Source: Wyeomyia smithii (lineage: Eukaryota > Arthropoda > Insecta > Diptera > Culicidae). Taken from it: a DNA stretch of 64,000 bases. Where the stretch lies: positions 80,576,427 to 80,640,426 of the forward strand of contig NC_073694.1 of assembly GCF_029784165.1 (NCBI RefSeq). Reading direction: 5' to 3'. Positions 39,778 through 50,289 of the stretch are shown here, piece by piece; positions within the stretch are counted from its first letter, which is position 1, and every line of letters begins with the position of its first letter. The position numbers were made by a program, and so were the translations under genes. A model generated the notes under the pieces. It saw nothing but the letters and a program-made list of their open reading frames with translations. It was not told the DNA's origin and ran no database searches.

Positions 39778-40476
39778 TCTTTTTCAGTTCACATAGCAGA
39801 AAGTAGTTCACGAAAACTGCTGAAAATAAAAGCAATCAAAATTAACCTAGAATAGTGAAGTAACGTACACAACACAACCGGCACAGTAAGTGAGAGAACC
39901 AAAGAGATGTGTAGTGAGACGTGAGTTAACAAAAACGAAGCAAAAGAAATCTCTCTTCTTCCTGGTTTGTGTAATCAAAGAGGTAACACGAAAGTAGCAG
40001 CAGGTACAGCAACAAGCTTATCTGCCGACTATTGTGCTGCTGTGTGGTGACTTCAACGCCATTGTTGAAAGTTAATCGTGCATAAAAAGAAAATAAGTAA
40101 TTATCCTTTTAAATAAGAAAATTGTGGAAAGAGAGGAGAAGCACACCTTGAGGGGAAACAAAAAAATGTTCAACCAAGTTGAAAATTGGGAAGAGCTGAA
40201 GAAAATAATCGATGTGCTACAATTATAAGTGAGATAATTCCGTTGTTTTTCTTTCTTCTCTCTTCCTTCCTCGATGCTTGCATTTGGACTCACCACTATT
40301 ACCACCCCCAAATGGTTGGTTGATTCTCTAACTATCTTCGGCTAATATTCGTTCCCGTCATCGGAATATATCGTACGGTTTTTTTTTTTACTGTGTGTGC
40401 CGTTAACATGGAGACTAGCTATAACAGTGGCAACGGAGAATTCGACGTTAATATGTTCGATCAATATATATACAAG
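39778..40476 (+). other. Possible 5' UTR and first coding exon region of a host gene
   Basis: A TTTTTCAGTTCACA initiator-like sequence lies at about 39780. It is followed by ~600 bases richer in CA/AG than the surrounding DNA, with no repeat similarity seen, leading to the short coding exon at 40408. The composition and the strong donor at 40477 suggest a transcription unit running to the right into the region now filled by transposons. No downstream exon was found in the window. Confidence 0.3.
40408..40476 (+). CDS. Candidate first coding exon (23 codons) of a host gene
   Basis: The ATG at 40408 opens METSYNSGNGEFDVNMF and runs 23 codons to IYK, where AAG is followed directly by GTAAGTGAAG, a near-perfect splice donor in phase 0. 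The upstream context TTAACATGG is acceptable for initiation. The peptide is acidic and polar, like the N-terminus of a nuclear or cytoplasmic regulator, but I do not recognise the protein. The following ~360 bases look intronic, and beyond 40845 only transposon DNA is seen. If real, the next exon must lie beyond 64000 or be missed. Confidence 0.35.
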
Positions 40477-40844
40477 GTAAGTGAAGTTGTTTAATGTCTA
40501 TAATAAATCATTCGTAAGATTCAATGCAGACTATATGCAGTCATTTTATATCAAGTGACCAGGCATATGCAACGACCTTTACGATTGGTTTCAAAATGGA
40601 TAAAATCTCTTGTTTTGGATCAAAACTGACAATTCAAAAGTATATCAGACATTATTAGATTTGGTGGGGCTGTTATTTTTGCGTTTTAAAATTAAAATGA
40701 TTATTTTCTAGAAGCACTCCCATGCAGTGTTTGGCAGGCGATTTTACGTGGGTACATGTAGTAATCAATTCCCGTTGAGACTGGACCATTGTTTATATGA
40801 ATTTGTTAAAAAACTGCATTTGAATAATCGAATTGATGAAGTTC

Positions 40845-41460
40845 TGCCTGTCTGTCTGTCTGATCCATATAGACTTGAAAATTACTGAACTGATCGGCGT
40901 GAAAATTTGTATGTTGGGGTTTTGAGGCCGGAGAAGGTTCTTTGATCTTGATAGTTTGGGACCCCTCCCTATTTTAGAAGAAAGGTCCCCCATACAAATG
41001 GAGCACGGTTTTGTGCATAACTCAAGAATCAATTAGGCAAATGTAACCAAATTTGGTTGGTGAATGTTTTAAAGTTCAAGGCATCGTCAGTAAATGAGCC
41101 GTTGAGAGCATAAGTGGTACATGTGCCATTTTTACACTTTTTGGGCTTTTTGCATAAATTGATGCAGAACGCAATAATGTACTAGAATATCCAAGTAAAA
41201 CCGAAATCTGATAACCTAAACCAAAGTTACAGCCTAAACAATTTTTGGTAATTAACATAATCACCATTTCGTTGAGAGCAAAAGTGATACATGCCCAGTC
41301 TGTGCATATTAGATGAATTGTGAGTCGAGAATCTTAGCATATAAAACAGTCATGTCTTCAGCAAAGTTGGTGAAGTGATCAAGTGATTAAGTACTTTCAG
41401 ATGAAGATCTGTCTGCTTTGGAATTTTCTCACTACGTAGCGTTAGTGTACCCTTGACTAT
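40845..41460 (-). repeat. 3' end of the CAGACAGACAG-tailed repeat family (minus orientation)
   Basis: GCCTGTCTGTCTGTCTGATC is followed by CATATAGACTTGAAAATTAC-like sequence, GTGAAAATTTGTATG and GGGACCCCTCCCTATTTTAG. This matches, in reverse orientation and the same order, the right end of the composite element at 60590-60780. The match to that family is clear to about 41030; the remainder up to the (AT)n tract is less certain. Confidence 0.65.
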
Positions 41461-41504
41461 TTTATCTATTTCAGTATCATCTCGTATGCTGTGGACAATT
41501 TTGA

Positions 41505-41640
<136 letters not shown>

Positions 41641-41649
41641 ATGCTAATA

Positions 41650-43125
41650 GTTTTCACTTTCGACGAGGAAATTATGATGCTATCAATTTAGCACTGAGAG
41701 ATATCGGCTGGACCTCTTTCAACCGATTTAGGGCTGTGGATGAAGCCGTGTCATATTTTACCGATACAATCCAGGATCTTATACTTCAGCATGTTCCTAA
41801 AGTTCGTCCTCGTCCGAAACCTATTTGGAGAAACAGGCAACTTACTAGACTTAACCGCACTCGTAAATCAGCCTTGCGTGCCTATCAAAGGAATAGAAAC
41901 CCTGTTAATCGCATCCGCTTTAATTGTGCTAGCCGGTCTTACAAAGCCCTGAACAGAAGTCTGTATGCAGCATTTGTACGTAAAGCCGAATACAACCTAC
42001 GTCTGAACCCGAAAAGCTTCTGGAAGTTTGTAAATACGTAACGCAAGGAGGAAGGCTTACCTTCCACTATGTTTTTGCTCAACAGTGAAGCATCTACGAA
42101 TCGTAACAAATGCGACCTATTTGCTGAGCACTTTTCAAACGTCTTCAATAGCGAATGCGCTTCACCTGACGTCATTTCCGCAGCTTTGTCTATGGTTCCC
42201 GGTGATGTACTCAGTGTTGATACGTTTTTAATTACCCCTGACGAAGTTGCTAACGCCACCTGCAGTCTGAAACAGTCACTCTCCCCTGGACTAGATGGTA
42301 TTCCTGCTATTCTTTTGAAAAAAATTCTTTGCAAAATTCTTTGCAAAATCATCAATATCCCCGTAGATGGAAGGAATCGCTTATGTTCCTGGTATTTAAG
42401 AAAGGCGATAAACGAAATATTGAACATTACCGCGGAATCTCTTGCTTGTGCGCTTGCTCGAAAGTTTTTGAATCAATTGTTCATCATCATCTTATGTTCA
42501 GCGTGAAAAATTATATATTTCTACCGCGCCGCATGGGTTTTATCCTGGCAGATCTGTATCCACAAACTTACTGGAGTTTACTTCATTCTGTCTTCGTGGC
42601 ATGGAACAGAGTCTTCAAATCGATGCCATCTACACGGATTTGAAAGCTGCCTTTGATCGTGTTGATCATGGGTTACTTTGTGCCAAATGTTATAAGCTCG
42701 GAGTCGCCGCTGGGATGGTTGAATGGCTAAACTCTTATCTACGCCATCGTAAGATTGCTGTTAAGTTGGGTACATCGCAATCTACTTGGTTTAGTAACAG
42801 TTCCGGTGTGCCTCAAGGCAGCATACTGAGGCCGCTGCTCTTCTCACTGTTCATCAATGATGTCACTCGGATTTTACCACCTGGTACACGACTGCTCTAC
42901 GCGGATGATACTGAGATTTTTCACCTTATTGAAACACTTGAGGATTGCAGCAGGCTTTAAGAGCTTATCGATTTCTTTAATGACTGGTGTAATCGCAACT
43001 TCATGTTGATAAGCGTCCCAAAGTGTACCGTGATCAGCTTCCAGCGTAAAAAACAGCCCTTGTTATTTGATTATTCCATCGCAAATGATGTTCAGACAGC
43101 ACTACTCGACAATTATAAATAAAGC
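41650..43125 (+). pseudogene. LINE ORF2 fragment (linker and reverse transcriptase), broken
   Basis: The linker region ([22 protein letters not shown]) runs from 41736. The RT continues in several frames: TPDEVANAT and SPGLDGIPA (finger), YPRRWKESLMFLVFKKGDKR with HYRGISCL, then from 42601 IYTDLKAAFDRVDH (motif A), SSGVPQGSILRPLLFSLF (motif B) and LLYADDTEIF (catalytic box). A TAA at about 42958 interrupts the thumb (LISVPKCTVISF continues after it). At least three frameshifts or stops and a missing finger segment make it dead. The YADD box is intact. No endonuclease or 3' end was seen. Clade not assigned; the VPQGS/LKAAFDRVDH style is common in mosquito Jockey-superclade LINEs. Confidence 0.85.
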
Positions 43126-43179
43126 CAATCGTCAACTTGAAATAGGAAATAGGCGGATATCTCGTGTTTTTGACAATCT

Positions 43180-43526
43180 GGAAAGTTGCGGTTTTCAGCA
43201 AACTTGTTCAGAAGGTCAAAGGCTACTGTATGGTAGCCAATTCAGTGTTAAATATCACCGCTATGTGGCGCTAGTGGGCACACAATGTGTCGCATTTTGA
43301 ACTTAACTAATCTCACGATTTCGACCTGCCAGAAAGTTGCGGTATTCAGCCAACTTGTTCAGGAGGCTAAAGGCTTCTACATGGTAGACAATTTAATACT
43401 GAATTACCCCGCTATGTGGCGCTAGGGTGCATGCAGGTTTTCGTATTTAGACTTCAATTTATCGCGTGATTATTACTACCCACAAAGTTGCGGTGTTCGG
43501 CTTGTGCCACCAGTTCTGGTCAAGTA
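43180..43526. repeat. ~148-bp tandem repeat, block 1
   Basis: Three units start with AAAGTTGCGG (about 43181, 43333, 43481), followed by TTCAGC-AACTTGTTCAG-AGG and later CGCTATGTGGCGCTAG. The third unit is interrupted after GTTCTGGTCAAG by the pogo-like MITE at 43527 and appears to resume at 44320 (TGTCTAAATACAGTTTAACG). Confidence 0.7.
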
Positions 43527-44317
43527 CAGGGCGGACTCGATTATATACAGTCTCCGAAAAATTTTCACTATATAAAATCGAATCCTATATATTATCTAAT
43601 CAGAAAAAAAAATTTTTTTTTGTTTATTTTGCCTAAATATTTTGTTGTTTTTGAATAAATAAGTAGAATTTTTTTTGACTAACCCCCTTAAAGTCGCAAA
43701 AACCTTTTTTACAAAAATATATGCATGTATAGATTTCGTAGTTATTCTTTATGTTGTTGCAGTCAGCCATGGCAAGAACACTACACCGTGCTGCACGGGT
43801 GCCACTTTTGCATAGAAACACTACACGGCGTGTATTGCAACTTGCATTGCGTGATGTGTAAGAACGACCGCACAAAGTGTAAAAGCAAATTCACCGGAGC
43901 GATATTTCTGTTTTAAATCAGTTTTACTTTACTTGGAACATTATGGCTCAAAAATCAACGTTTTGGGTCAAAAAATGTTGCGTTACGTCATATTGGACTG
44001 AAGGGAACGTCCATTTATTACGTACCGTAAATAAAAACTATTTTCGAACCTCTCTTCCCTCTAGGTAACGCTCTTTGTATAGATCTTCACAATTTTTTGT
44101 ATTGATTGCGACGTTTTGTCAGATCCCTACCTCCCCCTAGGCGTTACGTATTTTTGGACAATCCCTATACGACATTGCTGCTTTACTTAAGTTATATTTA
44201 AAATTGAAAAAAAAAATTTTTTTTTATGATTCGATTATATACAATTTTATATATAATCGAATCATATATAATCGAGTCAATATATAATCGAGTCTGTATA
44301 TAATCGAGTCCGACCTG
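43527..44317. mobile_element. Pogo-like MITE with TATATAATCGAGTC iterations
   Basis: Inverted ends CAGGGCGGACTCGATTATAT and, reverse-complemented from the right, CAGGTCGGACTCGATTATAT, flanked by TA (43525-43526 and 44318-44319). Near the right end the phrase TATATAATCGAGTC or TATATAATCGAATC is repeated four times. A frame at about 43725-43914 (cysteine-rich) is not recognisable as a protein. Non-autonomous. Confidence 0.88.
43994..44170. repeat. Small TACGTAACG-type MITE nested in the pogo-like MITE
   Basis: The left AGGGAACGTCCATTTATTAC followed by GTACCG and the reverse-complemented right AGGGATTGTCCAAAAATACG followed by TAACG form imperfect inverted ends about 175 bp apart. The GTCCA...TTACGTA theme is typical of a very common insect DNA element family. 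Exact ends unresolved. Confidence 0.5.
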
Positions 44318-44319
44318 TA

Positions 44320-45180
44320 TGTCTAAATACAGTTTAACGCCGCATGTGGGTTTCAAACTATTCCATCGATTCTATTTTCAGTACAATTCAGTGTAATACG
44401 AAATGCCCTCTGTGGTGTTCAAATCCTTCAACATTGGATTAGAGGCATGTCTACTGCTGCTGTTTGTAGCCGTGGTAATCAATTTAGTCGCGATATCGTC
44501 AATTTTCCCCATTGTAAAACGGGTTGTGAATGTTGGTGATCAAACTGTCAACATACCAACACAGTCGCATGCTACATGTTGTAACCTCCTCAAATGAAAG
44601 CATTTCTTTAAAATAAACACACACAAGCTTACGTATTGTGTGAAGTGATCAAACTGTCAACACTCAAATTGGTTAAACTTCGTCATGTGTAAACAATCAG
44701 TGCTTATAGAATCGCGTAAATGAATATTGCAACTATCTAAACAGATTTTAAGATAGAGTAAGGTGAAAATACTAAAAACTTTATGCACACTAGCAACAAT
44801 TGAAGAAAAGATACGAACTAAACTGTTAGCCAACCAGAAACTCTTGATCTTTCGAGTAACTTTGCTGAACATCGCAACTCACTAAATGATGGGATTATTG
44901 AGATAAACTGAATTCGAAACGCTTAAAACTGAACACTAGCGCTGCGTTGCGGTTGAATTCCGCACTATACTGTCCGCCAATTACAAGCCCTTGACCTCCT
45001 GAGTAACTTTGCTTAAAATCGCAACTCTCTAAATGGCGGGATTATTGAGCTAAATAACGTTCAAAATACTCGAAACTACATGCACACTAGGCTGAATTCC
45101 GCACTATACTGTCTGCCAATTACAAGACCTTGACCTTCTGAGCAACTTTGCTGAAGACCACAACTAACTAGGTTTCCAAT
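44320..45180. repeat. ~148-bp repeat, block 2 (inverted relative to block 1)
   Basis: Units with CTTGA-CT-TCGAGTAACTTTGC or CCTCCTGAGTAACTTTGC followed by GCAACTCACTAAATG recur at about 44843, 44991 and 45130. They are the reverse complement of the block 1 motif TTGCGG-TTCAGC-AACTTGTTCAG. Block 1 and block 2 thus face each other around ~1.1 kb that includes the pogo-like MITE. Confidence 0.65.
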
Positions 45181-45702
45181 CGAAAGATTGAGTTACATAA
45201 ATCTGCCCATTTAAGTGATGCTAAACTTTTCGGGGTGTTGCAATGTTCAAAATGGGTGTTGCAATACTCAGTGAAGCGATTCCAAACTTATGACGGGTAG
45301 TGTATATTGAAATATGCGTTCTACGTAAGCCGAAGAATGTGGAAATTTCTCACAAATGATCTGTAACGGAAACATGAATTTACCATCCCGCCTTGCGGTA
45401 TCCAACAATTCAGACCAAGTTTAGTCATTTGTTTGAATAAACATACATAAAAATCATGTCCCTTAAGCTGGAAGTACAAAGTCAGCAGAACAAAGAGTAA
45501 ATAGCATGAAAATTTAGTGCTCATTTGATGCTCATTTAATGCCATATCGCCGAATTTAATGCTTCATCATTTCTTTGAAAAATACTCTTGTTTGCTAGCT
45601 TAAGAAAATAGCTAGCAGACAATATACGAAAATAGCATTTTTAGTCAAAAACAGTTCTATAACGGTCAGAAACATTTAATGCTTATTTAATGCTCTTGAA
45701 AA
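45181..45702. other. No gene recognised
   Basis: AT-rich DNA with several TTTAATGCTTATTTAATGCT phrases near 45520-45700; no gene or clear repeat end. Confidence 0.4.
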
Positions 45703-46610
45703 AACCTGATTTTCATGATAATTTTATTGACTTTGTATAAATTTTTCAAAAATATGATAATACATGAATAGCTTTAGTTTTTTCAAACATTTTCCTCTGA
45801 AAACAATCAGAATCCTTTTGATACGATTGGGTACCAATTAAATGCTTCCATATGCGAACAGTTTCAATAACTTAGGTGCATTTTTCATTAAATATATTTT
45901 TTTCAAAAATATATAATATATAATATGATAATACATGAATAGCTTCAAATTTTTCAAATATTTTCCTCTGAAAACAATCAAAATCCTTTTGATACGATTA
46001 GATACTAATTGATTGCTTCCATATGCGAGCAGTTTACAAACAAATTTTTAGACCAGCAATGCTTTATACTGTACCGATCTGGTCAAGTTACCGTTCAACA
46101 AGGAAGAAAACGCTTAAAAGGATTCAGAATAAAATTCTGTAAATGATTTGGAAGCGTCCTCCTTGGTTTGGTACACTCGAATAACAAAGACTTACTAGTG
46201 TTGAAACATTAGAAGCAATGTCAAAAATAATTATTAACAAATTTCGACAAGAATCGTTGCAATCCTCAATTGCTATGATGAGCTCACTTCATAGTCAATA
46301 AGTATGAAATTAAATTAGTTGTAAGTTTATGTCCTTTATTTGACAAGTAGGTTTAAATTCCTACGAATGATAAGTGCTTATTGAGTGCTTATTTTATTTT
46401 AATTTTAATTTAATTTGATTTTTTAAGTTTTTGAAACTGCTCGCATATGGAAGCATTTAATTGGTATCTAATTGTATCAAAAGGATTCTGATTGTTTTCA
46501 GAGGAAAATGTTTGAAAAAATTAAAGCTATTCATGTATTATCATATTTTTGAAAAATTTATACAAAATCAATAAAATTATCATGAAAATCAGGTTTTTTT
46601 TATGAGGGGT
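45703..46610. repeat. Inverted-repeat element carrying a LINE 3' piece
   Basis: The left arm (about 45703-45870) and right arm (46431-46610) are reverse complements: AACCTGATTTTCATGATAAT on the left against ATTATCATGAAAATCAGGTT on the right, and TTTCCTCTGAAAACAATCAG against CTGATTGTTTTCAGAGGAAA. A second partial left arm lies in direct orientation at about 45925-46030. Between that and the right arm sits a plus-strand 3' piece of the Jockey-like LINE (46031-46430: CAGCAATGCTTTATACTGTA, CCTCCTTGGTTTGGTACACT) that is the mirror of 60800-60960. No coding capacity. Confidence 0.75.
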
Positions 46611-46901
46611 ATTTGTTAGTAGCTTAAGTATTTATGATAAATATTAGTAAATAATGTCCAATCACAAATGGTGACTTCTCAACACTGTTAGTAATTTGTA
46701 ATTTTAATTGTTAGGATTTGTTTGCTTTCGCAATTAGGACTTATCATTCGTAGGGATTTAAACCTACTTGTCAAGAAAGGAAAGTAAACTTACAACTAAC
46801 TTAAATGCTAACTTATTGGCTACAAAGAGAGCTTATCGTAGCAATTGAGAATTGCAACGATTTTTGTCGAAAATTGTTAATAATATTATTTGACACTAGC
46901 T
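46611..46901 (-). pseudogene. 3' tail of the Jockey-like LINE split by the 13.9 kb insertion
   Basis: Reverse-complemented, 46896 leftwards reads GTGTCAAATAATATTATTAA, then CGACAAAAATCGTTGCAATT, GACAAGTAGGTTTAAATCCC. The plus-strand paralogue at 46210-46370 has the same sequence joined directly to the segment that here stops at 60788 (ATTAGAAGCAATGTCAAAAA). This piece therefore continues the LINE at 60783-62821 and was displaced by the insertion at 46902-60782. Candidate target duplication TAGCT lies at 46897-46901 and 60783-60787. Confidence 0.8.
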
Positions 46902-46984
46902 GACCCGGCAAACTTCGTTTCGCCTATTTTAGTGTTTAATTTAATAATTTTAAACATTTCAAATTCATTGATTCCTTGCGATTT

Positions 46985-47751
46985 GTTTATATCATTTGAA
47001 ATGATTGGTTTTATCGGAATGACAACATCCTCGACTTTTGGCTTTAGTACATCACCTCTATTCCGAGAATATATTGAATGCAATTCAGTTATTTTCGTTT
47101 TTTTTTAGAAACTGAAAGTGGTCATCTTCGAATTCACAATGGTGTACAGGGTCAATGCTTGGCTCCTATACATCATTTCGATTACGGAAATATCCATATG
47201 TAGTAGTATTCGGTTATTTTCGGCTGTTTCCCAGAAGTTGCCATTTAACAATTCAAACTGGTGTCTGAGGTCAATTTTTAGCTACTTGCATCTGGATCCG
47301 GTGATACACATATTGGGTGGTATTTGGTCACCGCAGGCTATTTTTCAGAAACCGTAAGTCGCCATCTTGGATTTCAAAATGGCATTAGGGGACAGTTTTT
47401 GGCCTCTGAGCGTCATCCTGGTTGAAGAAACACTCATATAGGTGAAATTTGGTCATTTTCGGCTGATTTTCAGACACCGGAAGTCGCCATCTTACAATTC
47501 AAAATGTTGTCTGAGGTCGATTTGTGGCTTTAGTGCATCATAACAATTCCGGAAATACTCATATTGGGTGATATTTGGTCATTTGCCTCTGGTTTTCAGA
47601 AACCGGAAGTCGCCATCTTGGATTTTAAAATGGCATTAGGAGACAATTTCTGACCTCTGAGCGTCATTCTGGTTGAAAAAACACTCATATTGGGTGAAAT
47701 TTGGTCATTTTCGGCTGTTTTCCAGACACCGGAAGTCGCTATCTTACAATT
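46985..47751. repeat. 126-bp tandem array, block A
   Basis: Units alternate in two types: CCGGAAGTCGCCATCTTGGA followed by TTTAAAATGGCATTAGG, and CCGGAAGTCGCCATCTTACA followed by ATTCAAAATGTTGTCTGAG. Unit starts at 47352, 47477, 47603 and 47729 are 125-126 bp apart. Leftwards the units become more divergent (about 47231, 47109). Because 126 is 42 codons and the unit lacks stops in one frame, open frames run through; they are not treated as genes. Confidence 0.85.
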
Positions 47752-47981
47752 GAGCCGTTGCGAACCAGAGTGGTCTATGTGCCATCAAGCAAATTGTTCA
47801 GGAGAAGCAATTTTCGAAACATCTCTGAATAAAATTCTGTTCAACGGATTCTTTCAAACTAAATGTTCTAATATAAAAGTTATGAAGTGGTTAATCATTG
47901 GGATACATAAAATTAACAGTTTCTTTGCGAAATCGGTGATTTCTTCTTACCAATGTACATAGACCACTCTGACTTCATATA

Positions 47982-49805
47982 GGGTAGTTTGGGGTAACCT
48001 GTTTTTTTCTATCCCATAAACGTAATGTGCTATAGCAATATTGATCTGTTTTCTATGTTTCTGCACGAAAAAACCTTGATATTGAGGTCAAAAGAACAAA
48101 AAAAGTAACGAAACTAAAAATTATGATTTTCGGACATAAAAAAATCGTTTGGGGTGAAAATGGACAGCTATTGGGGTAATATGGACAGGGTTTGGGGTGA
48201 TGTGGAAAGGGTAAAAAATGTGAGTTTTATAGTATCAATCGTTGCTTAATACACAGTAGAAGGTGGTATCAGGCATACGGAATGATAACTGCAATTCTTA
48301 GGCATTGCACAGTGGTTCCACAGTAGGCCAAAAAAATTTCCATTCTCCAATTATTCATACTAGAAACTGAGTATGCGATCGTTTGTCGCACACGCGCGTT
48401 TGTGTGTGTGTGAGTATGTGTGCGTGTGTGTGTGTTTGTGTGCGTGTGTGTTTGTGTGCGTGTGTGTTTGTGTGTCAGTGTATGTGTGATGTAAGTTTCA
48501 TGAGAATCAGATGATATACCAATTTGTGGCAGCACTTTGAATGTTGCTGTGTCAGGAAATTTCAATGATTTTTATGTTCGAAAATCACAATTTTGAGCTT
48601 AACTTCGATTACCTAATTCCCTCATTTTTGATCTGATTTTGGATCAACGAGTTTCGTTTTGAGGGGAAATTTATGTTATTTTTCAGAACTCTTGTGTACC
48701 GTACAGTCTCGTGAAACAGTTCGGAATGATCGGATAATCAATATGAAATATGAAATTAACCGTATTTTTCGAATTTTTGGGTCCCGGTTAGCATATTGTC
48801 GTTCCAAATCCGTTAATCCCAAATTCGCGAAACGGAAAAATATATAACGAATGTACGTTGACGTACGATTTCTTATTTTTCCTTGAAAGGCCTATCAAAT
48901 TCCTTAAATTTTCCATTAAATCTTTTAATCGGTCAAACGGCTGAAAAATGATTGCCGATTTTTGGCAACTTTAATTCAAAATGGATCACACTAAGGACAA
49001 AACAAAAAATACGGGTATAAAGTTTTTCGATAAAGAACAAGTATACCAATGTTGAACATGATCTGAACAAAAAAATTAATCTGATAACAAGAAAGGTTTA
49101 ACGGCATTTTAGGGAAACAACATTTTCGGACATCAGAAATGAGTTCAGCACCCAAAAATTGGCATTATACGTCATTTTCAAGCATTTTAGAAAAAAAATT
49201 AGGTTTTTCCAACTTTTGTTCAAAAACCCGCCACTCTGCGGGGCATTGAAAACACTTTTTGTACAGATAAATCATCCCAGATTGCCTGCAACACTTTTTA
49301 CAGTTCATTGTTTGTACACCGCCGTCTATCCGTTCGTTTTCATATGCCCGCGGCATCAGTCCGACAAAAGAATTTACTTCAAACTCGCCTGACCAAATCA
49401 CCCCAAAAAACTGTCCATTTTACCCCAAACAGGACACCTTTCTAAAAACTCAATTCCTTCCACTATTTTCGATCAAACTTATCGCAATCTTTCATTAAAA
49501 TGTACTCTTTTACTAGACAAACACGGCTGCAAAGCTCATTAGACTGAAAACATCGAAGAAGTTCTCAAAAAAACCTTAAATATACGAGCGTAAAACATAC
49601 AGCAAAATCAACTTTTGATGTTTCCTTTGTTTACATTGGCACTGCGGTGCACCTGTCACAGCAAACCATGAAATTTTTATATTAGTTAGGGTTTAGTAGC
49701 TCAAGGAAAGGATGAAGTAGTACATGGAACCCAAAAATGTAATACTTTCCAAGATAAAGCACCTGTCCATTTCACCCCAGGGGTCCAAATCACCCCAAAC
49801 TACCC
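47982..49805. mobile_element. 1824-bp TA-flanked element with GGGTAGTTTGGGGT ends
   Basis: Inverted ends GGGTAGTTTGGGGT on both sides, flanked by TA (47980-47981 and 49806-49807). Repeated subterminal phrases occur: left TTTGGGGTGAAAATGGACAG, TTGGGGTAATATGGACAG, TTTGGGGTGATGTGG; right (inverted) matching TGTCCATTTTACCCCAAA, CTGTCCATTTCACCCC, AAATCACCCCAAA. The matching place in copy B (about 52865) is an exact empty site, GACTTCATATATATATTCAC, which proves insertion at TA. No transposase is encoded. Probably non-autonomous and pogo-like. Confidence 0.92.
48395..48490. repeat. (GT)n-rich microsatellite
   Basis: Imperfect GTGTGTGTG runs broken by TTTGTG, GCGTG and CAGTG, inside the TA-flanked element. 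Confidence 0.9.
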
Positions 49806-49843
49806 TATATATTCACTGGAATCCTCGAATCGTTTCGGAACAG

Positions 49844-50162
49844 AGTGGTCTATGTACACACATTCGGTAAGTGACAAAGAAAATGACGTTAAATCGTATA
49901 AAATGGCTAGTGTCACATGTTATATGATACATATAGCATGTCACATGTAAGATGTCACGTGTTACATTACATGTAACACAAGATATTACATATTATATAA
50001 TATTTTACATGTTACAGTTTTCGTGTTACACTACGTGTAACATGTTACATATCACGTGTGACATGTACAAAACAAGTGGCATGTTCCTTATCACATGTAA
50101 TAAGCTACATGTTACGTGTTACATGATAGTATTACATCGATTTATGTACATAGACCACTCTG
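49844..50162. repeat. Inverted-repeat module with ACATGT/TTACATG tract (copy A)
   Basis: GTTTCGGAACAGAGTGGTCT at ~49836 continues ATGTACA and is perfectly mirrored by TGTACATAGACCACTCTGTT at ~50146 followed by CCGAAAC, a 27-bp perfect inverted pair. Between them, ~49910-50135 is a mosaic of TCACATGT, GTTACATG, TTACATGTAACA and ACGTGTTACA permutations. Copy B (52905-53190) has the same module with two short deletions. Confidence 0.8.
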
Positions 50163-50289
50163 TTCCGAAACAAAACGGCCATTCTGTTTCGGACGAATTT
50201 TCAACACGGAATAAATCAGCTTTAAAATTTGATTTTCCGAAATTTTCTTAATCTCCCAACTTCAGCTTCTTGAGAAGATGTGGTTTATG

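Noticed and set aside
48395..48490. GT-rich tract as a regulatory or Z-DNA element
   Set aside because: An ordinary imperfect microsatellite inside a transposon; nothing else supports a role.
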